From Pseudomonas sp. Leaf48 (GTDB lineage: Bacteria > Pseudomonadota > Gammaproteobacteria > Pseudomonadales > Pseudomonadaceae), in contig NZ_LMLH01000033.1 of the NCBI RefSeq assembly GCF_001421885.1, positions 142,295 through 206,294 on the forward strand: a stretch of 64,000 nucleotides of DNA, written 5' to 3'. The translations under genes and the position numbers were made by a program. The notes under the pieces are model-generated. The model saw nothing but the letters and a program-made list of their open reading frames with translations. It did not search any database and was not told the origin of the DNA. This document shows, in pieces, positions 17,905 through 27,637 of this stretch (position 1 is its first letter; each line of letters starts with the position of its first letter).

Positions 17905-19715
17905 GCACTTCGGTCCTCGGGCGGTTGCAGGCTCACGCCCGGTGCACCAGCGCGCAGCTTGAGAGTAATCAACGCACCGCCTTCCTTGTGGTTGGCGAAC
18001 GACAGTTCACCACCGAAGGCGCGCATCAGGGTTTCGCAAATCGCCAGGCCCAGGCCAAGACCTTGTGTACGGGTCTTGGTGGTGTAGAAAGGCTCGCTGG
18101 CGCGGGCAAGGGCTTCCATGCAGAAACCCGGGCCATTGTCGCGAATGTACAGGTTGACGCCATCGGCGCTGGATTGGGCACTTAGCCAGAGTTTACGTGG
18201 CGGGCCTTTTTCCGTCAGGGCATCAAGGGCGTTGGCCAGCAGATTGCCGAGCACCTGGCGCAGGCGCGTTTCTCCCGCTTCGACCCACAGGGTGGCGGCG
18301 GGCAAATCGCGGATGAGCTCAACCTCCATACTGCGCCGACGTTTGGCCAGCAGGGCCAGTGCATCGTCCAGCGCCGGCTGCAGGGCCACGCTTTCCGGGG
18401 CATGGCGATCGCGCCGGGCGAAGGCGCGCAGGTGGGCAATGATCGAAGCCATGCGCCCGGTCAATTCGCTGATCAGCTTGAGGTTGCCCCGGGCATCATC
18501 GGTGCGTTGGTGATCGAGCAGTACCTCGGCGTTTTCCGCGTAGCTGCGAATCGCCGCCAGCGGCTGATTGAGTTCATGGCTGATGCTCGCCGACATCGTC
18601 CCCAATGCCGACAATTTACCCGCCTGCACCAGATCATCCTGGGCGCGTACCAGTTCCTGTTGAGCCTGTTCGCGCTCCAGCACCTCTTGTTTCAAGCGCC
18701 GGTTCAGGCCTTCGAGATCGCTGGTGCGCTCGGCGACCCGGGCCTCCAGTTCGCGACGGGCCTTGGCTTCGAAGGCGATGCGCTCAAGGTAATGGCGACG
18801 GCGCTGCATCATCAGGCCCAGGAGCAGCATCAACACCAGCAGAGTGGCGCCACCGACGGCGACCACTGTGCGTACCGGGCGGTCAATCAACGTACGCGGG
18901 GCGAGGATACTGACGTTCCAGCCGGTCTCGGCGATTGGCTGGGTCTGGGTCAGCCAGGCATTGGGGTTGAGCTTGAGCGGCTTTGGATCGCGGGTTGGGT
19001 AAGGTTGAATCGCAGTAATGGCTTTGCTTTCTTCTTCGCTCAGCGCGCGGGTCGAACGGAAACGCCACTCAGGCCGCGACGTCAGGATGACCACGCCGTT
19101 GTGGTCGGTCAGCAGCAGTTGTTCCGGGGTTTTGCCCCAGAGGCTTTCGGTGTGGTCGAGGTCTACCTTGACCACCAGCACCCCAACGATTTTCTCGCCG
19201 TCACGCACGCCTGCAGCAAAGAAATAGCCGCGCTTGGCAGAGGTGGTGCCCAAGCCGAAAAAGCGTCCGAGCCGCCCGGCCATGGCTTCGCTGAAGTACG
19301 GCCGGAACGAAAAATTGCGCCCGACGAAACTGTCGTGCTTGTCCCAGTTGGAAGCGGCCAGGGTTTTGCCGCTGGAGTCCATCAGGTACATGACTTCGGC
19401 GCCGGTCTGGGTGCTGATGTTTTTCAGCAGGCGGTTGGCATTGCCCTGGGTGACGCCATCGTCCGGTGCGCCGATGACGGCCCGCAGGGCCGGCAGATCG
19501 CCGAGGATCTGCGGTAATACCTCATAGCGATGCAGGGTACCCAGAAGGTTGGCGACGTAGAGATCGAGGGTCTGCCGATTCTGGCTGGCCAGTTCGCTGC
19601 GGTAGTAGCGCTCGGCGAGATGTTCCAGCGGCCACAGCAGAGGTGCCAGGCACAGTGCAAGAAGGGCCAGGCTGCGCCAGCGGGGTCTGGGAGGAAGGGT
19701 CGCAGTCATGAGCAT
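17901..19715 (-). CDS. dctB: C4-dicarboxylate sensor kinase, DctB type
   Basis: 604 residues. A transmembrane segment near residues 15-35, a periplasmic sensor of about 250 residues with PAS/Cache features (SFRPYFSEAM, ..GYFFAAGV), a second transmembrane segment near 290-310, a coiled coil, then HisKA (LSALGTMSASISHELNQPLA) and HATPase (DNGPGFCMEALA, GLGLAICETL). ATG at 19715 or 19709 are both possible; no strong ribosome site separates them. Phosphorylates the overlapping DctD. Confidence 0.9.
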   Translation of the reverse strand: MLMTATLPPRPRWRSLALLALCLAPLLWPLEHLAERYYRSELASQNRQTLDLYVANLLGTLHRYEVLPQILGDLPALRAVIGAPDDGVTQGNANRLLKNISTQTGAEVMYLMDSSGKTLAASNWDKHDSFVGRNFSFRPYFSEAMAGRLGRFFGLGTTSAKRGYFFAAGVRDGEKIVGVLVVKVDLDHTESLWGKTPEQLLLTDHNGVVILTSRPEWRFRSTRALSEEESKAITAIQPYPTRDPKPLKLNPNAWLTQTQPIAETGWNVSILAPRTLIDRPVRTVVAVGGATLLVLMLLLGLMMQRRRHYLERIAFEAKARRELEARVAERTSDLEGLNRRLKQEVLEREQAQQELVRAQDDLVQAGKLSALGTMSASISHELNQPLAAIRSYAENAEVLLDHQRTDDARGNLKLISELTGRMASIIAHLRAFARRDRHAPESVALQPALDDALALLAKRRRSMEVELIRDLPAATLWVEAGETRLRQVLGNLLANALDALTEKGPPRKLWLSAQSSADGVNLYIRDNGPGFCMEALARASEPFYTTKTRTQGLGLGLAICETLMRAFGGELSFANHKEGGALITLKLRAGAPGVSLQPPEDRSA

Positions 19716-19800
19716 CGGGCGCCTGTGGGTACAGGCGCATTATGCCTAGGCTTGCGCGTACCGTCTGCGCGGTAAGTGGCGCTATGTATTTTGTCTTGAA

Positions 19801-20346
19801 TCAGGAGAAGACGTCGGCATCCTTGAAGAACGTTGCGAACTGATCCTTGGCGGATAGTTGTGGCGGCTGAGCAAGCTGCCAGTCGATGGCCAGGTCCGGG
19901 TCATCCCAGCGGATGCTGCGCTCGGCGGACGGGGTGTAGTAATCAGTGGTCTTGTAAAGAAATTCGGCGTAGTCGCTGAGCACCACAAAGCCGTGGGCAA
20001 AGCCTTCGGGTACCCAGAGTTGACGATGGTTGTCGGCAGACAGATGTACGGCTTCCCATTTTCCAAAGTTCGGTGAGCTGCGGCGAATATCCACGGCAAC
20101 GTCGAGTACTTCGCCATAGGTGACGCGAACCAGTTTTCCCTGAGTGTTTTCGAGCTGGTAGTGCAGGCCGCGTAACACGCCTTTTTGTGAGCGGGAATGA
20201 TTATCTTGAACGAATTGAACATTCAGGCCGGTGGCTTGTTCGAAAGCTTTCGCGTTGAAACTTTCGTAGAAGAAACCACGTTCGTCACCAAAGACCTTGG
20301 GTTCGAGGATCAGAACACCGGGCAGGTCGGTGGTCACTACATTCAT
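19801..20346 (-). CDS. rfbC: dTDP-4-dehydrorhamnose 3,5-epimerase
   Basis: 181 residues from ATG 20346 with GGAGAGA upstream; the longer frame to 20607 crosses the divergent promoter region. It epimerises C3 and C5 of dTDP-4-keto-6-deoxyglucose on the way to dTDP-L-rhamnose. Motifs: GVLRGLHYQ with catalytic His, and WVPEGFAHGFVVLSD. In P. aeruginosa rmlC is the last gene of rmlBDAC; here it is alone, divergent from the kinase/phospholyase fusion, with rmlB, rmlD and rmlA absent from both sides. Confidence 0.93.
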   Translation of the reverse strand: MNVVTTDLPGVLILEPKVFGDERGFFYESFNAKAFEQATGLNVQFVQDNHSRSQKGVLRGLHYQLENTQGKLVRVTYGEVLDVAVDIRRSSPNFGKWEAVHLSADNHRQLWVPEGFAHGFVVLSDYAEFLYKTTDYYTPSAERSIRWDDPDLAIDWQLAQPPQLSAKDQFATFFKDADVFS

Positions 20347-20520
20347 GGTCTCTCTCCAGCAATAGTTGATGACGCACATTCTTGCGCAAAGTGCGGGCCG
20401 GGGCGAGAGACATGTGCAGTCAATTGCCGGCACAAGCGACCAGTACCGGCTCCCGGGGGCTTGCGTATCGTCCAAAGCAATGGCGATATAGGCGTCTAAT
20501 GAAATTTCAGGGGTCGTTGT

Positions 20521-23433
20521 ATGTCGCTTGCCACGTTGATTCATCGCGCCAGTTTGCCCAGCCCGCAGGTGTCTGCGGAGCAAGCGCTTGAGCTGTTGGA
20601 AGAACATTACGGGCTCAGCGGAAAATTACAGGCCCTTGGCAGTCAGCAGGACCTGAACTACCGCGTCGATACTGACCAGGGACGTTTTGTCCTGAAAATC
20701 TGCCGCGGCGACTATGCGACGCTGGAGTTGCAAGCCCAGCACGCGGGGCTCAGGCATTTGGGCGAGCACCCGGATGTACACGTGCCACGAGTGATTCCGG
20801 CAAAAAACGGAGCAGACCTGCTTTCCCTGGATGTCGGCGGTGATGCGGTGCATGTGCGCCTGCTCGATTACATCGAAGGCCAGCCCCTGACGAGCCTCGA
20901 GTATTTCAATCCTGCCGTGGTGGCCGGTTTCGGTCGGTTGTGCGGCGAGATGGATCTGGCACTGGCTGATTTCGATCATCCGGGGCTGGTGCGAACCCTG
21001 CAGTGGGACGCTCGCCACGCCCATGCGCTGATCGCGCATTTGTTGCCCGTGATCAAGGATGAAACCCTGCGTCGACTGATTGTCGAAGCATCCGAACAGG
21101 CCGAGCGCCATTTGCAGCCGCTGGAAGACAAGCTGCCGGTGCAGGCCATCCACATGGATATCACCGATGACAACGTGGTGTGGCAACGTGATGCGCAGCG
21201 CCACTGGCAATTGCAGGGGGTCATCGATTTCGGCGATCTGGTGCGTACCTGGCGTATCACCGATCTGTCGGTGACCTGCGCTGCGCTGCTGCATCACGGC
21301 GAAGGCAATCCGTTGTGCATTCTGCCGGCGATCCAGGCCTATCACGCGGTCAACCCGTTGCAACGTGAAGAACTGCTGGCGCTCTGGCCGTTGATCGTGG
21401 CCCGGGCGGCGGTGTTGGTGCTCAGCGGTGAACAGCAGGTCAGCATCGATCCGGGCAATGCCTACAGTCGCGACAATCTGGTCCACGAGTGGGAGATCTT
21501 CCGCGTCGCCACCTCGGTGCCGTTGGCTTTGATGGAGGCTGTGATTCTGACGTCGGTCGGCGAGAACCTGCCAGTCATCAACAGTGAAGGTTTCGCGCCG
21601 CTGCTACCCAATCTGGTGGGGCGCGAGTTTGCCTTGATTGACCTGGGCGTGCTCAGCCCGCATTTCGAAGCCGGTAACTGGGAGCAGCAAGGCATCGATC
21701 AACGCCTGTTGAGCGAAGCGGCAGCGGCGCATGGTCTGGCAGCCAGTCGCTACGGGCAATATCGCTTGTCCAGGACCCGGCCGGACAGTGCCATTGAACC
21801 CGACACTTGCCCGTTGCACGTTGAGTTGCACGTACCCCAGGGCACACCGGTCGAAGCGCCGTTTGCCGGGGTGGTGCATTTGTCGGCAACGGGGTTGTTG
21901 CAACTCGACGGCCCGCAACTGAGTCTACGCCTGTGGGGTGTCACACCGTCGCTGCACAGCGGCGCGGCGCTGGTTAAAGGCCAGGTGCTGGGTTCTGTCA
22001 GCGGGCCGCTGTTGGTGCAGTTGTGCCGGGGGGCTTCTATCGATGCGCCGTTGTTCTGTGCGCCGTCGCGTGCGGCAGCCTGGCAAGCACTGTGTCCATC
22101 GCCGGCAGCGCTGCTGGGGCTGGCCTGTGACGCGGAGCCCGAACTCGATGGGCCGACTTTGCTGGCCCGCCGCGACGCCAGTTTCGCCCGCACGCAAAAA
22201 CACTATTACGTCGACCCGCCGCGCATCGAGCGTGGCTGGCGCAATCATTTGATCGACATGCAGGGCCGCTCCTATCTCGACATGCTCAACAACGTCGCGG
22301 TATTGGGCCATGGCCATCCGCGCATGGCGGCGGTCGCCAGCCGGCAGTGGTCACTGCTCAACACCAACTCGCGTTTCAACTACGCGGCGGTGGCCGAGTT
22401 CTCCGAGCGCCTGCTGAAATTGTCACCGGATGGCATGGATCGGGTGTTCCTGGTCAATAGTGGCAGCGAGGCCAACGACCTGGCGATTCGCCTGGCATGG
22501 GCCTACAGCGGCGGCCGCGACATGCTCAGCGTGCTGGAGGCCTACCACGGCTGGACGGTAGGCGCCGACGCGGTCTCGACCTCTATTGCAGACAACCCCA
22601 AGGCCTTGAGCAGCCGCCCGGACTGGGTGCATCCGGTGACTGCACCGAACACCTATCGAGGCGAGTTCCGTGGCCCGGACAGTACGCCGGACTACGTGCG
22701 CAGCGTCGAACACAACCTGGCGAAAATCGCCGGGCAGAATCGTCAACTGGCTGGCTTCATTTGCGAGCCGGTATACGGTAATGCCGGTGGTATCTCGCTG
22801 CCACCGGGTTATCTGCAGCAAGTCTATGGGCTGGTGCGTGACCGTGGCGGTGTGTGCATCGCCGACGAAATACAGGTCGGTTATGGACGCATGGGCGACT
22901 TCTTCTGGGGCTTTGAAGAGCAGGGCGTGGTGCCGGACATCATCACCATGGCCAAGGGCATGGGTAACGGCCAGCCGTTGGGCGCGGTGATTACCCGCCG
23001 GGAAATTGCCGAAGCGCTCGAGGCCGAGGGCTACTTCTTCTCGTCCGCCGGCGGCAGTCCGGTCAGTTGCCAGATCGGCATGGCGGTGCTGGATGTGATG
23101 GAAGAGGAAAAGCTCTGGGAAAACGCCCAGGTCGTCGGCGGGCATTTCAAGCAGCGGTTGGAAGCGCTGATCGATATTCATCCGTTAGTGGGTGCGGTGC
23201 ACGGCTCCGGTTTCTATCTGGGCGTCGAATTGATCCGCAACCGAGAAACCCTGGAGCCGGCGACCGAAGAAACCACGGCGCTGTGCGAGCGCTTGCGTGA
23301 ACTGGGGATCTTCATGCAACCGACTGGCGACTTCTTGAATGTCCTGAAGATCAAGCCGCCGATGGTCACCTCGCGCCAGAGCGTGGATTTCTTTGTCGAC
23401 ATGCTGTCGAAGGTGCTGGCTGAGGGACTCTGA
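20521..23433 (+). CDS. Kinase / M23-like / class-III PLP fusion enzyme
   Basis: 970 residues in three parts. Residues about 20-340 are an APH/choline-kinase-type phosphotransferase (QAIHMDITDDNVV catalytic loop, GVIDFGDLVRTW for metal). About 410-520 looks like an M23 peptidase fold (LHVELHVPQGTPVEAPF) without its metal ligands. About 550-970 is a class-III PLP enzyme (NSGSEANDLAIRLA; ADEIQVGYGRMG; Schiff-base Lys in MAKGMGNGQPLGAV). Relatives include human hydroxylysine kinase and the phospholyases AGXT2L1/L2; a fusion suggests phosphorylation of an amino alcohol then elimination of phosphate. The substrate is not evident. aguB-aguA follow on the same strand. Confidence 0.85.
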   Translation: MSLATLIHRASLPSPQVSAEQALELLEEHYGLSGKLQALGSQQDLNYRVDTDQGRFVLKICRGDYATLELQAQHAGLRHLGEHPDVHVPRVIPAKNGADLLSLDVGGDAVHVRLLDYIEGQPLTSLEYFNPAVVAGFGRLCGEMDLALADFDHPGLVRTLQWDARHAHALIAHLLPVIKDETLRRLIVEASEQAERHLQPLEDKLPVQAIHMDITDDNVVWQRDAQRHWQLQGVIDFGDLVRTWRITDLSVTCAALLHHGEGNPLCILPAIQAYHAVNPLQREELLALWPLIVARAAVLVLSGEQQVSIDPGNAYSRDNLVHEWEIFRVATSVPLALMEAVILTSVGENLPVINSEGFAPLLPNLVGREFALIDLGVLSPHFEAGNWEQQGIDQRLLSEAAAAHGLAASRYGQYRLSRTRPDSAIEPDTCPLHVELHVPQGTPVEAPFAGVVHLSATGLLQLDGPQLSLRLWGVTPSLHSGAALVKGQVLGSVSGPLLVQLCRGASIDAPLFCAPSRAAAWQALCPSPAALLGLACDAEPELDGPTLLARRDASFARTQKHYYVDPPRIERGWRNHLIDMQGRSYLDMLNNVAVLGHGHPRMAAVASRQWSLLNTNSRFNYAAVAEFSERLLKLSPDGMDRVFLVNSGSEANDLAIRLAWAYSGGRDMLSVLEAYHGWTVGADAVSTSIADNPKALSSRPDWVHPVTAPNTYRGEFRGPDSTPDYVRSVEHNLAKIAGQNRQLAGFICEPVYGNAGGISLPPGYLQQVYGLVRDRGGVCIADEIQVGYGRMGDFFWGFEEQGVVPDIITMAKGMGNGQPLGAVITRREIAEALEAEGYFFSSAGGSPVSCQIGMAVLDVMEEEKLWENAQVVGGHFKQRLEALIDIHPLVGAVHGSGFYLGVELIRNRETLEPATEETTALCERLRELGIFMQPTGDFLNVLKIKPPMVTSRQSVDFFVDMLSKVLAEGL

Positions 23434-23436
23434 TCG

Positions 23437-23475
23437 ATCCGTGCAGGAGCAGCTTGCGACAGCTCCTACACGGAT
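23437..23475. repeat. Stem-loop after the fusion gene
   Basis: ATCCGTGCAGGAGC...GCTCCTACACGGAT, an imperfect stem directly after the fusion gene stop, similar to REP hairpins. May attenuate read-through into aguB. Confidence 0.55.
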
Positions 23476-23488
23476 TAAATGCCGATTG

Positions 23489-23498
23489 TTATCGATAA
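23489..23498. promoter_or_regulatory. Palindrome upstream of aguB
   Basis: TTATCGATAA, a perfect 10-bp palindrome in an AT-rich stretch about 170 bp before aguB. A possible operator for an AguR-like repressor; aguR is not in the window. Low confidence. Confidence 0.25.
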
Positions 23499-23663
23499 TA
23501 AATACTTCGTTTAAGACGTAACGCATTTTATGAGCTTCTAAAGTCGATATTAATCGGTTATAAAGTCGCCGTTGCCCACGGCGTGAATGACCCTGCCCGG
23601 GGCTCCCATTTCTGTATGGATCGATGCCAAGCTCGATTCCAGCGCTTGCCCCGGAGATGTTTC

Positions 23664-24542
<879 letters not shown>

Positions 24543-24547
24543 TTGCC

Positions 24548-25654
24548 ATGACCACTTTGAACAGCACCCCTCGCGCCGACGGCTTCTACATGCCAGCCGA
24601 GTGGGCACCCCAAACCCAGACCTGGATGATCTGGCCCGAGCGCCCGGACAACTGGCGCCTGGGCGGCAAACCGGCACAAGCCGCTCATGTCGCTGTGGCC
24701 AAAGCCATTGCGCGTTTTGAACCGGTGACCGTGGCAGTCTCCGCCGGCCAGTACGAGAACGCTCGTTCCCGCCTGGACGTGCCGAATATCCGCGTGGTGG
24801 AAATGTCCAGCGATGACGCCTGGGTCCGGGATACCGGCCCGACGTTCGTCATCAACAACAGCGGTGAAGTCCGTGGTGTGAACTGGGATTTCAACTCCTG
24901 GGGCGGTTTCGAAGGCGGTCTGTATTCACCGTGGAACCGTGATTCCCAGGTCGGCGGCAAGATCCTCGAAATCGAGCGCAGCCCGCGCTACCGCACCGAA
25001 GGCTTCGTGCTTGAAGGCGGCTCGATTCATGTCGACGGCGAAGGCACCCTGATCACCACCGAAGAGTGTCTGCTCAACCACAATCGCAACCCGCACATGA
25101 ACCGTGGGGAAATCGAAGCGGTGCTGAGCGCGAATCTGGCTGTGGATAAAGTCATCTGGCTGCCGGACGGGTTGTTCAACGACGAAACCGACGGTCATGT
25201 GGATAACTTCTGCTGCTACGTGCGTCCGGGTGAAGTGCTGTTGGCCTGGACCGATGATCCGCAAGACCCGAACTACCCGCGCTGCCAAGCGGCAATGAAC
25301 GTGCTGCAAAACAGCACCGACGCCAAAGGCCGCCCATTTACGGTGCACAAGATGCCGATTCCGGGTCCGCTGTTTGCAACCGAGGAAGAATGCGCCGGTG
25401 TCGATCCGGTGGACGGTACTCAGGAGCGTAATCCGACTGTTCGTCTGGCCGGCTCCTACGTGAACTTCCTGATCGTCAACGGCGGCATCATTGCCCCGAG
25501 TTTCGATGACCCGCAGGATGCTCCCGCAAAAGAAATTTTGCAGAACCTGTTCCCGCAGCACGAAGTGGTCATGGTGCCGGGTCGCGAACTGTTACTGGGG
25601 GGCGGCAATATTCACTGCCTTACCCAGCAGCAGCCTGCGCCGCACAAAGAGTGA
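24548..25654 (+). CDS. aguA: Agmatine deiminase
   Basis: 368 residues, the same length as the P. aeruginosa enzyme. Converts agmatine to N-carbamoylputrescine plus ammonia. Guanidino-group-modifying fold with the nucleophile Cys357 in GGGNIHCLTQQ, and substrate-binding VRDTGPTFV and ETDGHVDNFCCYV. Started at ATG 24548; the upstream reading overlaps aguB. An intrinsic terminator follows. Together with aguB it feeds putrescine and frees ammonia, in keeping with the nitrogen-control theme of the window. Confidence 0.96.
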   Translation: MTTLNSTPRADGFYMPAEWAPQTQTWMIWPERPDNWRLGGKPAQAAHVAVAKAIARFEPVTVAVSAGQYENARSRLDVPNIRVVEMSSDDAWVRDTGPTFVINNSGEVRGVNWDFNSWGGFEGGLYSPWNRDSQVGGKILEIERSPRYRTEGFVLEGGSIHVDGEGTLITTEECLLNHNRNPHMNRGEIEAVLSANLAVDKVIWLPDGLFNDETDGHVDNFCCYVRPGEVLLAWTDDPQDPNYPRCQAAMNVLQNSTDAKGRPFTVHKMPIPGPLFATEEECAGVDPVDGTQERNPTVRLAGSYVNFLIVNGGIIAPSFDDPQDAPAKEILQNLFPQHEVVMVPGRELLLGGGNIHCLTQQQPAPHKE

Positions 25655-25722
25655 GTGCGGTTGTAACATATTGAGTTGATTGCAAAATCAGTTTGTCAGG
25701 CTTTGACTTCATCGCTGATACC

Positions 25723-25761
25723 GAAAGCCCGCAGACCTCAAGGATCGCGGGCTTTTTTTTA
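25723..25761 (+). terminator. Terminator after aguA
   Basis: AAAGCCCGC, a 14-base loop, GCGGGCTTT then a T8 tract, 70 bp after the aguA stop. Confidence 0.85.
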
Positions 25762-25786
25762 TCCGGCTGGCGACATTTCAGCGACC

Positions 25787-25803
25787 TTGGCACAGCTCTT
25801 GTA
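25787..25803 (+). promoter_or_regulatory. Sigma-54-like promoter before a 70-residue gene
   Basis: TTGGCACAGCTCTTGTA: an ideal -24 element (TTGGCAC) and, at exactly 10 bases spacing, TTGT in place of the usual TTGC at -12. The predicted start would be near 25813, about 87 bases before the ATG at 25900. Confidence 0.45.
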
Positions 25804-25899
25804 TCTGCGCATGTGCAAGACGGGGAGGGGAAGGACTTCGATGTTCTGTCATAAACCTTGGATAAGTTAGCCGCTCAAAAACCGGGAGAGAGCGCTGGA

Positions 25900-26112
25900 A
25901 TGAACGCCGAAGTGAATGTAGCAAGCGAGCGGGCAATGCATCCCCTGGCGGTAAACAGCGAATCGCTCCAGAGTCTGGCGCACTGGTTCAAGTCCAACGA
26001 AACGTGTCAGATCGGTGAGACTGATCCGCGCCGGACAATGATCGAGCGCTACCCTGCTGGATTGTTCAGCGAGGCGGAACTGGAAGCGTTGTGGGATGTA
26101 ATGGAAGGATAG
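25900..26112 (+). CDS. Conserved small protein of unknown function
   Basis: 70 residues from ATG 25900, behind GGGAGAGAGCGCTGGA. Contains a patch CQIGETDPRRTMIERYPAG and an acidic helical end (SEAELEALWDVMEG); no signal peptide or membrane segment. I do not recognise a characterised family, though similar small proteins occur in pseudomonads. It is flanked by terminators, so it is its own unit, with a sigma-54-like element upstream. Confidence 0.65.
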   Translation: MNAEVNVASERAMHPLAVNSESLQSLAHWFKSNETCQIGETDPRRTMIERYPAGLFSEAELEALWDVMEG

Positions 26113-26137
26113 GAACAACGACAACGGATTGATCAGG

Positions 26138-26172
26138 AAAAAGCGCTGCCGCGATGGTGGCGCTTTTTTTTT
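26138..26172 (+). terminator. Terminator after the 70-residue gene
   Basis: AAAAGCGCTGCC-GCGAT-GGTGGCGCTTTT followed by T5; the 12-bp stem includes two G-T pairs. 26 bp after the stop. Confidence 0.85.
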
Positions 26173-26174
26173 GA

Positions 26175-26213
26175 GAAAAAATCAAAAATCGCAGCCTGCG
26201 ATCTTTTGATCTT
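26175..26213. repeat. REP-like inverted repeat
   Basis: A dyad centred on ATCGCAG-C-CTGCGAT with A/T-rich flanks (AAAAATCAAAA / TTTTGATCTTT). A known style of dispersed pseudomonad repeat. Confidence 0.55.
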
Positions 26214-26250
26214 TAACGCACTACCACCTGACGCCAACCCCCGCAGTTTG

Positions 26251-26289
26251 GAGACTGAAGCAGGTGTAAACCTATGCCAGGACCACAAC
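26251..26289 (+). mobile_element. Remnant of an IS3-type terminus
   Basis: 39 bp beginning GAGACTGAAGCAGGTGTAAA match 32 of 39 positions of the reverse complement of 63902-63940, the terminus behind the transposase stop at the right edge of the window. The first 25 bp match at 24. No transposase coding is left beside it. The rest of the gap 26113-26426 holds a terminator and a REP-like repeat and nothing else I can support. Confidence 0.6.
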
Positions 26290-26426
26290 GCGAGTCTTAT
26301 ATAACTCATTACATCGCGTAACTAATGATGTTCCGGCCCCCACCTTTATCCCCCTCTGCTAACTCCATACATTGAGTTCCAACACCTCCCCATCATCCCG
26401 ACGGGAAGGTCACTGGAGATGTCCTC

Positions 26427-26648
26427 ATGCCTTTCGTAAGCGTACGCATTACCCGCGATGGCGTTACCACTGAGCAGAAGGCTCAGGTGATCGCCGAAAT
26501 CACCGAAACCCTGGAGCGCGTGCTCAACAAACGCCCTGAACTGACCCACATCGTGATTGAGGAAGTCGACACCGATAACTGGGGTTACGCCGGGATCACC
26601 ACCACCCAGTACCGCAAGCAGTTGGCTGAGAATGAGGGGCCGTCATGA
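26427..26648 (+). CDS. 4-oxalocrotonate tautomerase-family protein
   Basis: 73 residues. After Met removal the N-terminus is Pro (MPFVSVRITRDG), the catalytic base of the tautomerase superfamily; the beta-alpha-beta unit with VIIE-like strand (THIVIEEVDTDNWG) fits. It catalyses keto-enol isomerisation of a small oxo acid; the substrate is unknown. ATG 26427 has GGAG upstream. Followed 60 bp later by a short-chain dehydrogenase on the same strand. Confidence 0.85.
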   Translation: MPFVSVRITRDGVTTEQKAQVIAEITETLERVLNKRPELTHIVIEEVDTDNWGYAGITTTQYRKQLAENEGPS

Positions 26649-26708
26649 CAGCCGTGTGTCGGTGAATTGGTCGCTTTTTAATAATTATTGTCGTCAGAGG
26701 TATTCATC

Positions 26709-27419
26709 ATGAGCCATTCGAAAAAAGTCATCGTTATCACCGGCGCATCCCAAGGTCTCGGCGACGGCATGGTCAAGGCCTTCCGTGAACTCGGTTACCG
26801 GATCGTCGCCACGTCGCGCTCGATCAAGCCATCCAGCGATCCGGACATTCTCACTGTCGCCGGCGACATCGGCGAACCGGCCACTGCTCAGCGGGTCATC
26901 CGCGAAGCCATTGCCCGTTTCGGTCGTATCGATACGCTGGTCAACAACGCCGGGATCTTCATCGCAAAACCGTTCACCGCTTATACCCCTGAAGACTATG
27001 CCAACGTGTTGTCGGTGAACCTCAATGGCTTCTTCTACATCACCCAGCTCGCCATCGCCGAGATGGAAAAACAGGGCAGCGGCCACGTCGTCAACATCAC
27101 CACCAGCCTGGTGGATCACGCCATCGACGGAGTGCCATCGGTACTGGCGTCGCTGACCAAAGGCGGCTTGAACGCGGCGACCAGATCCCTGGCTATCGAA
27201 TACGCCAAACGCGGGATTCGGGTGAACGCAGTCAGCCCCGGCATCATCAAGACGCCGATGCACGGCGCAGAAACCCATGAAGCACTGGGCAACCTGCACC
27301 CGGTCGGGCATATGGGCGAGATCGACGATATTGCGCAGGCGGTCGTGTACCTGGATGGCGCCAAGTTTGTTACTGGCGAAATCCTGCACGTGGATGGCGG
27401 GCAGAGTGCGGGTCACTGA
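26709..27419 (+). CDS. Short-chain dehydrogenase-like protein lacking catalytic Tyr
   Basis: 236 residues from ATG 26709. Cofactor motif TGASQGLG at 11-18, NNAG at 79-82, and the C-terminal FVTGEILHVDGG are typical of classical SDRs. At the YxxxK site, however, the sequence is ALASLTK-like: Lys151 is present but residue 147 is Ala where Tyr is expected. A Ser/Thr cluster (ITTS) sits where the catalytic Ser should be. So it binds NAD(P) by fold but may not reduce by the standard mechanism. Pairs with the tautomerase gene upstream; terminator downstream. Confidence 0.85.
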   Translation: MSHSKKVIVITGASQGLGDGMVKAFRELGYRIVATSRSIKPSSDPDILTVAGDIGEPATAQRVIREAIARFGRIDTLVNNAGIFIAKPFTAYTPEDYANVLSVNLNGFFYITQLAIAEMEKQGSGHVVNITTSLVDHAIDGVPSVLASLTKGGLNAATRSLAIEYAKRGIRVNAVSPGIIKTPMHGAETHEALGNLHPVGHMGEIDDIAQAVVYLDGAKFVTGEILHVDGGQSAGH

Positions 27420-27446
27420 GACCTGTTTTCCGGACGACAGAAACAA

Positions 27447-27480
27447 CAAAGCCCTCGTATTTCTACGAGGGCTTTGTTTT
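27447..27480. terminator. Terminator between the SDR gene and tRNA-Thr
   Basis: CAAAGCCCTCGTA-TTTC-TACGAGGGCTTTG then TTTT on the plus strand; the minus strand has AAAC...TTTGTTGTTT after the stem, so it could also end the tRNA transcript. Confidence 0.85.
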
Positions 27481-27483
27481 GTA

Positions 27484-27559
<76 letters not shown>

Positions 27560-27637
27560 GTGTCAGGGCGACGATTATAGCGATTGCATAGCTTCTGTAA
27601 ACCCCTGAATTCTGACTATTTTTGTCCGGGCTTCAGG

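Noticed and set aside
20346..20607. N-terminal extension of rfbC
   Set aside because: It would cross the divergent start of the fusion gene; the 181-residue form has the family length and a good ribosome site.
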